Shown: positions 23,902 to 35,176 of the stretch, in pieces
How the letters are laid out: every line of letters begins with the position of its first letter
Numbering within the stretch: position 1 is the first letter of the stretch
NCBI GenBank assembly: GCA_029747015.1
Contig: JAKOGI010000417.1
Span: 337,501-401,500 of the forward strand
Reading direction: 5' to 3'
Length of the DNA: 64,000 nucleotides
Origin: Carnegiea gigantea
Lineage: Eukaryota > Streptophyta > Magnoliopsida > Caryophyllales > Cactaceae
Program-made: the position numbers and the translations under genes
The notes under the pieces: generated by a model
What the model was told of the DNA's origin: nothing
Databases searched by the model: none
What the model saw: the letters and a program-made list of their open reading frames with translations, nothing else

Positions 23902-24415
23902 TCTATAGTGTAACTTTAGGAACTTTTATATTTTGTGTTTGAAAACTTTTATTTTTTTTTTTTTTATAGTAGTTGCTTTATTTTGGGAACTTTTGTGCCT
24001 TTTTAATCGGTTTTAGATCCCTAATAGTTTGGTTGCTAGCTTGTATAGATGTAGAATATGCATGATAGAACATTGGTCTGTGGTGTAATTTTCAGTGTTA
24101 CATAATAACTCCATCTCATATGTGTGATATTGTGCCTACCTTGTGCATTTGAACGTTTACTCTTGTTATTAGTTTGTCAACATTTAGGTTGAGGACATTC
24201 TACTTGATCAATTGACTCGCTTTTCCTTTGAAAAAAAAGGAAAAATAGAGTGTGAGAGAGAAAGCTTGATTTAAGGGAACCAAGGAGCTTAAAGAGCTTA
24301 TTGCATATGCTAAATGGAGCCATGATTCTAAGAAAGTAAGTTGGGATTTTAGTTATTTTATTTTATTTTGTTTTATTTTGCTCAAGCACGAGCAAAGTCT
24401 TGGTTTGGGGGTATT
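23902..24415 (+). other. Internal region of element H
   Basis: About 500 bp, noncoding, with a T tract near 23949-23965. Its right part (ATATGTGTGATATTGTGC, GCTTATTGCATATGCTAAAT, AAGTAAGTTGGGATTTT) is clearly related to the 3' part of the internal region of element E (41760-42600), which shows common descent. Confidence 0.7.
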
Positions 24416-25605
24416 TGTTGGGGCTCAGTATACGTGAATTTTATACTTTATTCTACCTAGATTTTTCCCATAATAATTGCTAAACTAGGTGGCTTATTAG
24501 TATTTTGTTGGTTTTGTAGGTAATAAAAGCAATTGCTCAAATTGCGAACAATGGGTGCAAATGTGCTGAAAGTTGGGCACGTAAACCCAGGGCAGTCGTG
24601 AGCTAAGGCCCAGTCAATGTGCACAAAAACTGCCAGAGACACAAGGAAGAAGAACAATGCAGGAATTTGGCATAGCCGTGCTAAAATCCTATTTTACTCT
24701 GTTCTTATCCTAGAATCTAGAAACTTGACACGGTCTATCCACAGTACATTGTATAGCCATGCCAAGTTCGTTATTTCAGGGTCTATATAACCCCTTTCCT
24801 ACATATGTGTAATTAGCTAGGTTTAGAGTTACGGCTAGCTTAATTGTTAGGGTTTTCAAGGTACTGCTTAGGAGTAGATTAGTCTTTAATTTAGCTAATG
24901 TAGCCACGTTTCAGTCATTCATTTCAAGTATTTGATTCTCTTTCAATGGCATTTACTTTTCAAGCACTTCAATTGAATTATTAGTCTTCTTGCTTGGGTT
25001 GATTTGATGCTTTAATGATATTGTTTACCCTTGAATATTGTCTTTTTTCCTTTCTCTACTTCCAATATTTCTCTTTCTCATCTCAAATCACCATTTTCAG
25101 CTCTCTCTTTCTTCATTCAAGTTAGGGTTTTAAAACCCATTTTCACAAGTTTAGCCTTTTGATACATTATGTGTTAGATTAGAATTAAGTAGGTTAGTTT
25201 AGTGAGAAACAAGTGCAAAAGAGCCACAAATCCCATCCATCTACTCCAACATTGGAGGTCTAACCTCCATTGTTGGATTCTTCAGCTTTTAAAATACTCT
25301 CTTTTCTCTCTCTTCCCTTAGCTATTAGATTTAACGATTTCTTAGTTGAATCATATGCTTTGCTACTTATTGTTAGTTAATATAATGTCTTGTGTTGGTG
25401 TTGTTCATTATCCTTTGTTTTAGATTAGTTTAATTAATTTTTTTAGATTAAGATTGGTCGATAATTAGTTTCATGAATCCTATTTAGTCACATTTATTAC
25501 TTTCTTTAGCTTAGAATTAGGGCCAAAATAACAAGTGACTTGATTTTAGCATCGTCCCAGAGGACGAGAAACTTTCCACCCGTACGCCCCAAAAAACTCT
25601 TTCTC
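24416..25605 (+). repeat. 3' LTR of element H
   Basis: Starts after TTGGGGGTATT; partner of 22630-23883. The right boundary is approximate, because the last 20 bp no longer match well. Confidence 0.65.
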
Positions 25606-25676
25606 CCTGCTCGCTCTCTCACACCTTTTCTCCTTGCCTCCTTCGGCTGTGAAGCGACCCTCCAGTAACCTTTAGC

Positions 25677-25736
<60 letters not shown>

Positions 25737-26185
25737 CATTCAGGGATCTAGGATTTCATTGAGGGTTTTACCCAAACCGTAGGTTCCTCTCGATTATATG
25801 TTTATTTCGCTTGGTGTTATTGGAGTGCGTGTTGGTGTTGCTATTAGCAATGCTTGTGTTGATGATTATGGTGGTGTTTGTTTTGGATTTGGTTTAAATA
25901 AAACTAGCTGAGGTTCTTGCTATAGCAATTTAGGTCTGATTGGTTAGTTAATTTGTTATTTCAAATGTATTATGCAAATACACTTACCATTTTTTTCTGA
26001 ATTTCTCTATGGGAGTTGAGTGCTTTTCAATATTATTTCGGAAAAGTAAAGGCTACTTGTAGTGGGTGTTCGAGATAGGGTGTGCTTTTGTATAGTTAAG
26101 TTAGGATGATGCTCCAAAGGTGCTAATCGAGCTCCTACTATAGGGGTCTTCTCCATTTGTATAGTTAAGTTTCATGGTACATGCT
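25606..26185. other. Host-like sequence with a CT microsatellite
   Basis: A CT tract of about 54 bp at 25679-25732, followed by AAACCGTAGGTTCC, which has the look of a plant 5' UTR and first intron, but no coding exon could be confirmed. Confidence 0.35.
25679..25732. repeat. (CT)n microsatellite
   Basis: About 27 uninterrupted CT units. The Arg-Glu repeat frame on the other strand is only its translation. Confidence 0.95.
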
Positions 26186-26490
26186 TGAACATAAATAGAG
26201 CACTTGATTAAAATAAATAGAGCATGCTCAACAAAAATAGGTTACCATAAGTCAACAACTGCCCAATAAAAAGATCACTTATTCAAGCAATTTATCTAAA
26301 AACTACAAGAAATGAGAAACTAAAATGAATGCAATTTATTAAAATTAACGAAAAAGAAGGTGGTATACATGCCTAAAACCTCCGATATGGGATGTGCTAC
26401 GAAATACTCTGCTTTTTAGGGCTTTAATTCAAGCAATTTCTTCTTTCACTACCCTTAAAAATGAACATAAACAGAGTACATGATTCGAAC
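26186..26490. repeat. Left part of a tandem duplication split by element C
   Basis: GAACATAAATAGAGCAC at 26186 and GAACATAAACAGAGTAC at 26463 begin two related units. The second unit is interrupted by element C and continues at 50141 (AGTGCATGCTTAAC against AGAGCATGCTCAAC in the first). Both then carry an ACATrCCTArAAC block and a GGGGGCTTCAATTCATGCAATTTCT / AGGGCTTTAATTCAAGCAATTTCT block. Confidence 0.6.
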
Positions 26491-26496
26491 ATAAAT

Positions 26497-27614
26497 TATG
26501 TATGTAGCCTTGCTTGTCCTTCAGACCAGATGCTCACTATGCAAACTCACACAAGCAGTCAAGGATAGAGTTGGAAAATCAAGTGATCAATCAAGTGATA
26601 TAGAAACACCACACTTGAAGCTCACTTGGGCAGTCACTTTAGGGCTTCTTTAACATAGAAACACCACTAAGAAGAACTAAAATGACCTAATGTATCACCA
26701 CTTGAGCTGCCAACTTAAGATATAACCACTAGGAATTCAGAAAGCAAACTGAGCTAAACTCAAGTTTAATTCAATATGAGATGGTCTGATTACAATACAA
26801 AGGGAGGGTGGTTTATATATAACCTTGTTTCTAGCAAAGCCAACGCTTAAGTCAATAATAGCAAGTACCAGATGCTAATCAAGTCACTCTACGGGAGAAC
26901 AAATAGCCTAGGGTATTATAAGCTGATTTAAGCTGAAAACAAGTGAACTAATGACACCTCTATGGGTCATTCTGCTTAATCAAATAAGTTATTGACCTTC
27001 TTAGCAAATATGGACTGGTTTAACCTCTCAAAGCAACCCTTAAGTAGGTTAAAATGCAACTTGTAGCACACTTATTGGGCTAATCATCATGCTGCCAGTT
27101 GGTATAGTAAACTGGATAAAAAGTTATTTTATACTTAAGATTAGCCGGTTAATAGCAAGCTATGTGGGAGCTAATTACCAACTTTTAGTAGCTCTTTTGA
27201 TAAATATTTAGGCACCCTTTCTTGGCCTAAATGCACTTAAGAGATGCATGCCAAGAAGTCTTCAAGTTTCCCCCTAATACTAGACTATGCTCGATTACAG
27301 TCTATAATGCACTGTCTGGACTTTGCTTCTGGTTGCTTGACCTTTTAGGCTTCAAAATGGCTAGAACTTGATTTATTGGATAACAAGTTGAACTAAAGAT
27401 ATGAGGGATTAGTGAACCCTCAATTACTCATGATCAATACTGATCAAGCTCACGAACTTGGGCCAGAAACTAGCGGAATTAGTAGTGATTAGGTCTGCTT
27501 GCTGGAGGTATTCCCTAACTAGTGTCATGGTGTTCTGGATCTTTTTCTGGCCTTGGACATGCAATTTGATCCTCCTCCTGCTCATCGAATTTCATGGTGC
27601 CTTGATTCCCATCA
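26497..27614 (-). repeat. 3' LTR of element C
   Basis: Partner of 49011-50134 (long identical stretches such as AAACTCACACAAGCAGTCAAG and GATATAGAAACACCAC). A polypurine tract (minus strand AAGAAGGAGGG, 27615-27625) adjoins it at the right. Confidence 0.9.
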
Positions 27615-27639
27615 ACCCTCCTTCTTGGAAAGAATTTGC

Positions 27640-28770
27640 CCTCAAACTAGCAGCTCCTCAGAATCATAATGGTATGGGCTAAGGTCAGCCACATTGAAGG
27701 TGTGAAGACTCTCTTGGTAAATCCACCTTATAGGCATTAGGGCCAATCTGCTCTAGCACCTCAAAAGGTCCATCTGATCTTGGCGCCAATTTAGACTTCC
27801 TCTTACTAGGAAATCTCTCATTCCTTAAATGGATCATGACTAAATCTCCTGGCTGAAAGTGGGCCTCTTTTCTATACTTGTTGACCTGGTTCTTTGTTAT
27901 CTCATTACTCTTCTCAATTCTAGCCCTCACCTTGGTGTGAAGCCCCTTGATTTCTTCAGCTCTTTTGCTTGCTTCCTAACTAAACTTTGTGGTAATAGAA
28001 AGAGGAACCAAGTCTAGTAGAGTTAAGGGATTCTGGCCATACATAACCTGAAAAGGAGATAACTTTGTGGCCTTATGGGGAGCTCTGTTTTAGGTAAATT
28101 CTACATGGGACAGTAAATTATCCTATCCTTTAATGCTCTTCTTTACCAATACCCTGAGTAGTGTATCTAAGGTTCTGTTGGTGACTTCTGTTTGACCGTC
28201 TGTATGGGGGTAGCAAGTGGCACTGACTTTGAGTAGAATGCCCATCTTTCTCCATAAACCTAGCCAGAAATGATTAAGAAACTTAGTATCTCTATCGGAT
28301 AGCATGCTTCCTGGAATCCCATGTAACCGGACTACTTCCTTGAAATATAAATTGACCACATTAGATGCATCGTATATAGTATGACAATGGATGAAATGGG
28401 CCATCTTAGAGAATCTATCAACCACCACCATAATAAAATTCTTACTCCTTCATGTCCTTGGCAACCCTGTAATGAAATGCAAGCTAATATCCTCCTATGG
28501 AGCTTGTGGAATATGCATTGGGAAGTAGAGTCCTTGAGGCAAAACATAACTCTTAGCTAGCTAGCAGGTAGAGCACCTCTTGATAAAATGCTCAACATCC
28601 ATTTTAGGCTAGTAGTAATGCTCCTTAAGTATAGAACAAGTCTCGTCAACTCCAAAGTGGCCAGCCAAAGCTCGCCCATAGACCTCCTTGATCAATAGCT
28701 CTCTGATCCCACTCTTGGGAATACATAGCCTACTTCATTTGAAAAAGGAAGCCTTGATCAAGATGAAATG
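27640..28770 (-). pseudogene. Integrase of element C
   Basis: The core domain (open frame 28123-28431) reads [13 protein letters not shown], then LSDRDTKF and [12 protein letters not shown], so all three residues of the D-D-E catalytic triad are still encoded. The C-terminal part (27685-27930) has FQPGDLVMIHLRNERFP and DGPFEVLEQIGPNAYKVDLP, typical of plant gypsy integrases. The N-terminal zinc-binding part (28500-28770) is broken by stops. The enzyme would insert the cDNA into the chromosome. No chromodomain was recognised after it. Confidence 0.85.
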
Positions 28771-28774
28771 CTCC

Positions 28775-29414
28775 CTAAGGATGGTGAGAGCATTTCTCAA
28801 ACAATTCCTTAAGGTCTTCATCAACTCTATACTGCTCTTTGATCATTTCAAAGCTAAGAACACTTGAATACAAGGAAAATAGAAGTAGATATCTTCTGGA
28901 AAGGGAATCAATAACCTTATTGAGCTTCCCAGTATTGTGGTGCATCATAAAATGGAAAGACTGCATGTACTCAACCCATTTGGCATGCCTTGGGTTAAGT
29001 TTATGCTGCCCTTGAATGAACTTAGGGGCTTCATAATCTGAATATAGGATAAATTCACTACCAATTAAATAATGCCTTCGTTGTTCTAATGCCCTAATGA
29101 AGGCATAGAACTCCTTGTCATAAGTGGAAAATTTCCTTCTTATATCATTCAAATTCTCACTCAAGTACCACAGGTCTCCCTTCCTGAGCTAAAATAGCAC
29201 CTATTCCAACCTTATAAGCATCACACTCTACTTCAAAGACTTTAAAAAAGTTTAGTAGAGAAAGAATAGGGGCACTGGTGAGCTTATCTTTGATTGGTTC
29301 AAAGGCCCTTTGAGCCTGATGAAACCGCTCAAACCTCTTGCCTTTTAGCACTTCAGTAACTAGAGCCATAAGTGAGCCGAAATATCTTATAAATGTTTTA
29401 TAGAAGGAAGTCAA
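28775..29414 (-). pseudogene. RNase H region of element C
   Basis: Frames 29157-29414 and 28775-29164 contain PILSLLNFFKVFEVECDA, GIGAILAQ, RKFSTYDKEFYAFIRALE, YSDYEA and HKLNPRHAKWVEYM, the usual series of plant gypsy RNase H. A stop and frameshift lie near 29160. In the first motif the catalytic Asp is kept (VECDA). Confidence 0.85.
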
Positions 29415-29499
29415 GCCATGAGAGCTCCTGACATGCAGGATAGAGGTAGGAACTAGCCACTCCTTAATGGCTCTAACCTTGTCATCATCAACCTAGATG

Positions 29500-30280
29500 C
29501 CCTGAGCTGAAACCACATAGCCTAAGAACTTGACTTGAGGAGTGAAACAGTGACACTTTTCAAGGTTCCCATATAATTTCCCCAGGGACAAAATGTGAAA
29601 TACCTCATGCATATGCTAGGCATGCTCCTCTTCATTCTGGCTATAGACCAGAATGTCATCAAAATAAACCACCACAGACTTCTCTGTCAAAGGCTCAAGG
29701 ACCTCATTCATCAGCCTGATGAAGGTGCTAGGAGCATTGGTCAAACCAAAGGGTATCAGCAACCATTCATACAATCCCTCTTTAGTCTTAAAGGTTGTCT
29801 TCCACTCATTCCCCTCACGAATCCTGATCTGATAATATCCACTCCTGAGATCAATCTTGGAGAATATTGTGGAACCATGTAGCTCATAAAGGTCCTCTAA
29901 TCTAGGAATAGGGTACCTATACTTGATGGTGTTGTTGTTTATCACTCTACTGTCCACACACATTCTCATGCTCCCATCTTTCTTAGGTACTAGCACAGCT
30001 GGCACTGCATAAGAACTCAATTTTTCTCTAATCATACCTTTAGCTAGCAATTCATCCACCTGCCTTTAGATCTCATTAGTCTCTTAGGATTCATTCTATA
30101 TGCAGGCTTGTTTGGGAGGATAGAACTAGGGATAGGGTGAATCTTGTGCTGTATTGATCTCTTTGGGGGTAAACCAAGTGGCACTTCGATGGAGAAGACA
30201 TGTTTGCCTTCAAACAAGAGGGGTTGCAGTAAAGGATGGATAGCGAGTGGGCTATTTTCCGGCTTAAGGTTTAGCAAGAT
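29500..30280 (-). pseudogene. Reverse transcriptase of element C
   Basis: The open frame 29616-30059 (147 codons) covers the fingers and palm: [61 protein letters not shown] and [10 protein letters not shown], with the catalytic Y-F-D-D intact. The leading part (30044-30277) has the HPLLQPLLF... and PLGLPPKRSIQH segment that joins protease and reverse transcriptase in this group. The thumb (29415-29600) is interrupted. It would copy element RNA into DNA. Confidence 0.9.
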
Positions 30281-30289
30281 TAATTCTTA

Positions 30290-30636
30290 AGCTGACTGAA
30301 ACTTACGTTGTTGGGATCAGAGGAGAGTGGTAAGGAATACATCAAGCTGAGGTTAGTCTTTGGGTTTCTAGATTTGAAAGGGTTTGAGGGGAGTGAGGGT
30401 AATTTTCTTATGGTCATTAACAAGGGTGAATATGTTCAGCCTCCCATCATGCATAACCCCCCTATCACATAACCAACGTCCGCCTAAGTGGACATGGCAA
30501 GCATCTGTGAGGATTACATCACATCATATCTCATCCTTATACCCTTTTCCTAATAGACAATGAAACTAAGCATTTGACGAGATCTGGATACATTTTCCTT
30601 GGTTCAATAATTGAATGGTGTAAGGAGTTGGGTGGG
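30290..30636 (-). pseudogene. Element C, C-terminal part of the protease region
   Basis: With stops, the minus strand keeps a series typical of the region after the active site in this gypsy group (SRSRQMLSF, a degenerate CDVIPMDACH-like stretch near 30510, MMGG near 30440 and the DHKKITLxPL-like end near 30400). It continues on the other side of element D at 37520 in the same sense, which proves that D interrupted this gene. Confidence 0.65.
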
Positions 30637-31876
30637 TGATGGATACACGGCCACACTAAACTCACACTCAAAGGGAATGCAAGTAAAGCTAGAACAAGCA
30701 GCATTCTAGGATTAAGTTTGAGTGAATCCGAGAGTAATATGGATGAAAGGTAGAAACTAAACTTAAGTCCTGGATATAGAAACACCACCAAGATCAAGGT
30801 TTGGGTCCTTAACCTCAATTGTTCAATTAAGAGTTAGGACTCACTTTATCACCACCTAACTTGGCCTAAGCTAGGATAAGCAAGTAAGAATTCAGTTTGT
30901 TCAAAGGAGCAAGGCTCTCATTAACATTCAAGGCTAAGCAATCTGATTACAAATAAGAACTACTGGCTATGCTTATACATGTCCCATTCTGCCTAGGAAA
31001 TGAAGTAAAGGTTTGTTTATGCTTAGGAAACCTCCAAGTATATTTAAAGCTAGCTTACATCTGGTTTAGAGCATGATTAGCTAAGCTAACTACAAGTAAT
31101 AAGTCTAGCAAAGCAAAATATTAAAGCCTAAACTTATTATAAACTCATCAATTAGCCTTAAGAGGGTTGCTTGCATATGGAGGAGAGAGGAAAAGGTTGC
31201 TAGAGACATATACTTTTCGGCTAGCCAAGCCGGGCATCCTTGCCTTTCTTCCTTCAATTCCCATTGGTAGCTCATTTCATTAGGCTAAAAAGGATCCATG
31301 ATTGTGTTTCTAACTACTTGTAACCTCCAATGATGCTGCTTGGTCTTGATTGGATAGCAAAAGGATGAATAACCACCACAGCAGCCAATCTGATGGAAGA
31401 TGCTGATTTTGGCTGGTTTTGTGTAGCTACATTTCCTTGTTTTGGAATTGACTTAGGCTTGATTTCCTTACTTGGAGGAAAACCTCAAGATATGTATCAA
31501 GAAATTAGGTTTAAATCAACTTTTGTTGACCTAAAACTTCAGCTGAAAAGAACCGGGTAGAACCGGGCTCAATTCAGCACGGTTTGTAAAATAGCCTTAG
31601 TTCTTCATTATGCACCTTATTTAACTTGAATTTCTTGGTTAGATCAGACAGCTAACATCTTGGGGAACCTGAATATGCAAAATATTTGACTTAAACCACA
31701 AGGAGGCTAAAGTAATCATGAACACAAAGTCGGGCTTGTAATCTGCCTTGGACCCGGATGCTTCTGTTTGAGTCCCTTGTAAAATGTAGGGCATCCATAG
31801 GACTTTGGCTAATGAATTAAGACTTCCTTGACTTGTTTGAACATCAGCATTAGACTGGCTTGATGGGACTCCATCA
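30637..31876 (-). repeat. 3' LTR of element D
   Basis: Plus-strand ends TGATGGATACACGG and GACTCCATCA. Followed at 31877-31888 by the polypurine tract (minus strand AACAAGGGGAGGA). Confidence 0.92.
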
Positions 31877-31959
31877 TCCTCCCCTTGTTAAGAAGATTTG
31901 ATCCTCAAATCGGCTAGGTAGTCATCTTGAAGATAAGGGCTCAAATCTACTACATTGAG

Positions 31960-32880
31960 GCTAATACGCTAAAGTCACCTGGTAAATCAACCTTATAAGC
32001 ATTATCATTTACGTTTTCCAAGACATCAAATGGACCTTCAACTCTTGGCATTAACTTGTTCTTATATTTTGAAAGAAAACGTTCCTTCCTTAGGTGAATC
32101 TAAATGAGGTCTCCCGGCTGAAATACCTTCTTCTTTCTATGCTCGTTAGCTTGGGCTTGATATGATGCATTGCACTTCTTTATCTTGCCCTTAACTAACT
32201 CATAGATCTTCTAGATTTCTTCTACCCTTATGGCAGCATCCGCACTTGGCTTTTAGTTTAAAGGCTATGGAGTAAGATCAAGTCGACTGGGAGGATCAAT
32301 TCCATAGGCACACTTTAAATGGGGATAGATCAGTTGCCTTGTTAGGAGCTTTGTTATAAGCAAATTCAGCATGTGGTAGTAACAAATCCCAGGCCTTGGC
32401 ATGAGGTTTAACCAAAACTCTTAGGAGAGTTCTTAAGGTTTAATTTGTAACCTTAGTTTGCCCATTCTTTTGTGGATGGCATGTGGTACTATACTTTAGT
32501 TTAGTATCCAATTTCTTCCACAATGTGATCTAAAAGTGACTAAGGAACTTGGTATCCCTATCAGAAATAATGGACCTAGGAATGCCATGTAACCTTATCA
32601 CCTCCTTGAAATACAACTCTATGATGTGCGTAGCATCATTAGTTTTGTTGCATGGAATGAAATATGGCATCTTGGAAACCTATCCACCAGAACAAAGATT
32701 GAATCATTATTCCTATGAGTTTTAGGTAAGCTTAGGATGAAATCCATATTTACGTCAACCCATGGAATTCTGGGGATTGGTAAAGCTGTGTAAAGGCCAT
32801 GGAGTAAAGAATGGCTTTTAGCCACTTGACATGTGCTACACCTCCTCAAGATGTCTTGAACTTCTTTATCCATTGCTGGC
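31960..32880 (-). pseudogene. Integrase of element D
   Basis: Frame 32619-32873 holds the zinc-binding and early core part ([47 protein letters not shown]). Further down the minus strand the core end (near 32470, a Cys-His-Pro-Gln/Lys-like TNGQT stretch) and C-terminal domain (31980-32110, KERFLSKYKNKLMP-like) are still readable through stops. The integrase is not functional. Confidence 0.75.
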
Positions 32881-33500
32881 TAGTAGTAATGCTCCCTTAG
32901 CATGAGAATAGTCTTGTTCTCTCTATAATGGCCAGCTAATGATCTTCTATGCACCTCTCTAATCAAATGTTCACGAGTACTACACTTAGGAATACACAAG
33001 CACATACCCTTGAACAAGAATCCTTCTTGCAATAAGAAATCACCTTTAGGGTGTTTTTGACAAATAGAATACAACTCCCCAAAATCCTCATCATCAGCAA
33101 ATAAACACTTTAGATGCTCAAACTTAAGAACACAAGCATCTAATTGAAACATGAGCAAATACCTCCTTAGCAATGCATCGGCTCCTTGATTGAGCTTTTC
33201 GGACTTGTGTATGATGTGAGTTTAACTTATGTTGGCCGTGAATGTACTTCAAAGCCTCATGATCAAAATATAAAATAAACTCACATGGCACTAGATAATG
33301 AATCCAGTGTTCTAAGCATTGCACAATCGCATAAAACTTTTTATCATAGGTGGAATACTTTCGCCTTGATTCACACAATTTTTGACTAAAGAAGGCCAAT
33401 AGCTTACCTTCCTGAGTAAGAACGCCACCTATTCCAACTCCAAATGCATCACATCTAACCTTAAAAACTTTCTCGAAGCACAGCAAAGCAAGTACAGTTG
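32880..33500 (-). pseudogene. RNase H and connection region of element D
   Basis: Frame 33124-33486 reads FEKVFKVRCDAFGVGIGGVLTQ, YSTYDKKFYAIVQCLEHW, YFDHEALKYIHGQHKLN; frame 32880-33173 continues with FLFKGMCLCIPKCSTREHLI and REVHRRSLAGHY (start of the integrase zinc finger, H-x-G-H). A frameshift separates them near 33150. Confidence 0.8.
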
Positions 33501-33549
33501 CTTGAGTTAGTTTCTTCTTAACTTCTTCAATGGCAGATTAGGCTTTAGG

Positions 33550-34580
33550 GGTCTATTTGAATTATCTACCCTTAATTACCTCTGTCATTGTAGCCATAAT
33601 GGTACTGAAGTTCCTTATGAACCTCCTGCAAAAAGATGTAAGCCCATGGAAGCTTCGTATGTCATGCATGCTTTGTGGAATAGGCCATGTCCAAATAGCC
33701 TCTAACTTGCTCTCATCTTCCTTTATGCCTTGACCAGAAATAATATAGCCTAAGAAAGTCAACTCATGAGTGAAAAAGGTGCATTTCTTAAGGTTTCCAA
33801 ACAATTTCTCACATTCAAGAACTAGCATGATCTGGATTAGATGATCTTGATGCTCTTGCTCGTTCTTGCTATAAATCATAATGGCATCGATGTAAACAAC
33901 CATAAATTTCATAATTTAAGGTTTGATTACTTGATTGATTAACCTCATGAAAGCACTACTGGCATTGGAAAGGCGAAATGCCATGATAGCCACTCGTATA
34001 ACCCTCCTTTAGTCTTAAACGCGGTCTTCCATTCATCTCTCTCTCTTATTCTGATTTGGTAGTATCCACTTCGAAGATCAATCTTTAAAAACACTTAAAA
34101 GCCATGTAATTCATCTAGCATATCTTCCAGTCTAGGTATAGGGTACCTATACTTGATGGTGACTACTATCCACACACATACGCATGCTTCCATCCTTCTT
34201 AGGAACTAGTAAAGCTAGTATGGCACATAGGCTTAATGACTCACGAACTAGCCCTTTGACATTAAATCCTCAACTTGCCTTTGAATCTCCATTATCTCCT
34301 TAGGATTCATCCTATAAGCATGCTTTTTTGGAATGATAGAACTTGGAATAAGATTAATATGGTGTTGGATATCTCTTTTCGGAGGTAAACCCATTGGTAT
34401 CTCCTCTTGAAACAAGTGATTGAAACGGTGGATTAGGGAAATGGTTAAGGGGTGGCTTGGTAAGGGAGCTTCTGGTTCCTCTTGAACATTCAAAATCCAC
34501 TCTTTAAAAGCTTTAAACTCATAGTATGAGGCCTTTAAAAGAGGTTCACTAAAGGTAAGTAACAAATCACAATGTTCAAG
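33550..34580 (-). pseudogene. Reverse transcriptase of element D, catalytic site altered
   Basis: Frame 33562-33912 starts at the active site: VYIDAIMIYS replaces the family's VYFDDILIYS, so the second catalytic Asp is Ala. After it come HLIQIMLVLECEKLFGNL, KKCTFFTHELTFLGYIIS and IRSFHGLTSFCRRFI, normal for the thumb. The palm and fingers (33912-34250) can be followed through stops, and 34248-34565 is the linker with EIPMGLPPKRDIQHHI and AYRMNPKE. The enzyme cannot be active. Confidence 0.85.
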
Positions 34581-34877
34581 CCATTTTTATGGCTTGCTTT
34601 TGTGCAGCTCGGATGGGGATAAAGGAACCAAGGTGATTTGCTTCTCTCCCTTAGAAAAGGAGTATATGTTCAAGAACCCATTGTGCATCAACCTTCTATC
34701 ATACAACCAAGGCCTATCTAACAAGATATGGCATGCATCCATGGGGATAACATCACACCATAACTCATCTTGGTAGTTCTTTCCAATGCAGAATGAAATG
34801 ATGCACCAAGAGCTAACTTATAACCCCTTGCTTTAGTTTAGTCATTGGTTGTTGTAAGGATGGGGAAGTGTCGTAGT

Positions 34878-35170
34878 TTACAAGCCTAGTTTCTCAATCA
34901 TACTAAGAGAAAAAACATTGGTACAACTCTCTCCACACATGATCAAAGAGCAAAATTTCCCTTGAAGCATGCACCGAGCATGAAATATGTTTTCCCTTTG
35001 CTCATCTTTGGCACCTTTCTGGCCACTCAAAACTCTTCTCAAAACTAACATTTCGCCCTTATCTGCTTCCTCCTCTTGAGTTTCCTCAAGATCACCCTCT
35101 ACATCCTCCTCCTTTTCTTCCTTAATCTCATGCTCTTTCATGGCTTTCCATTCAGCTAAGGTGATCACTT
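34878..35170 (-). pseudogene. Protease region of element D, active-site Asp lost
   Basis: The minus-strand frame has an acidic Glu-rich stretch (EEKEEDVEGDLEETQEEEAD) followed by ENIFHARCMLQGKFCSLIM, then C-G-E-S-C-T-N-V. In relatives the last part is D-G-G-S-C-T-N-V; here Asp is replaced by Cys and the second Gly by Glu. The rest of the protease toward 34590 is broken. Confidence 0.75.
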
Positions 35171-35176
35171 TTCTAT

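Larger units (their letters stand above)
22630..25605 (+). mobile_element. Element H: short Athila-type LTR element, no coding region
   Basis: Two direct repeats of about 1.2 kb (about 22630-23883 and 24416-25605) share GTGAATTTTATAC, ATTCTACCTAGATTTT, a CAAATGTG block, GGGTCTATATAACCCC and AAACTTTCCACCCAT/G-type ends. The internal region is only about 530 bp. A degenerate tRNA-Asp primer site (23887-23901) follows the left LTR and a G-rich tract (TTGGGGGTA, 24401-24412) precedes the right one. It is a non-autonomous derivative of the Athila/Tat group. Confidence 0.75.

Noticed and set aside
25506..25739. Open frame with an Arg-Glu repeat (likewise 43007-43222)
   Set aside because: Produced by CT microsatellites; no coding support.
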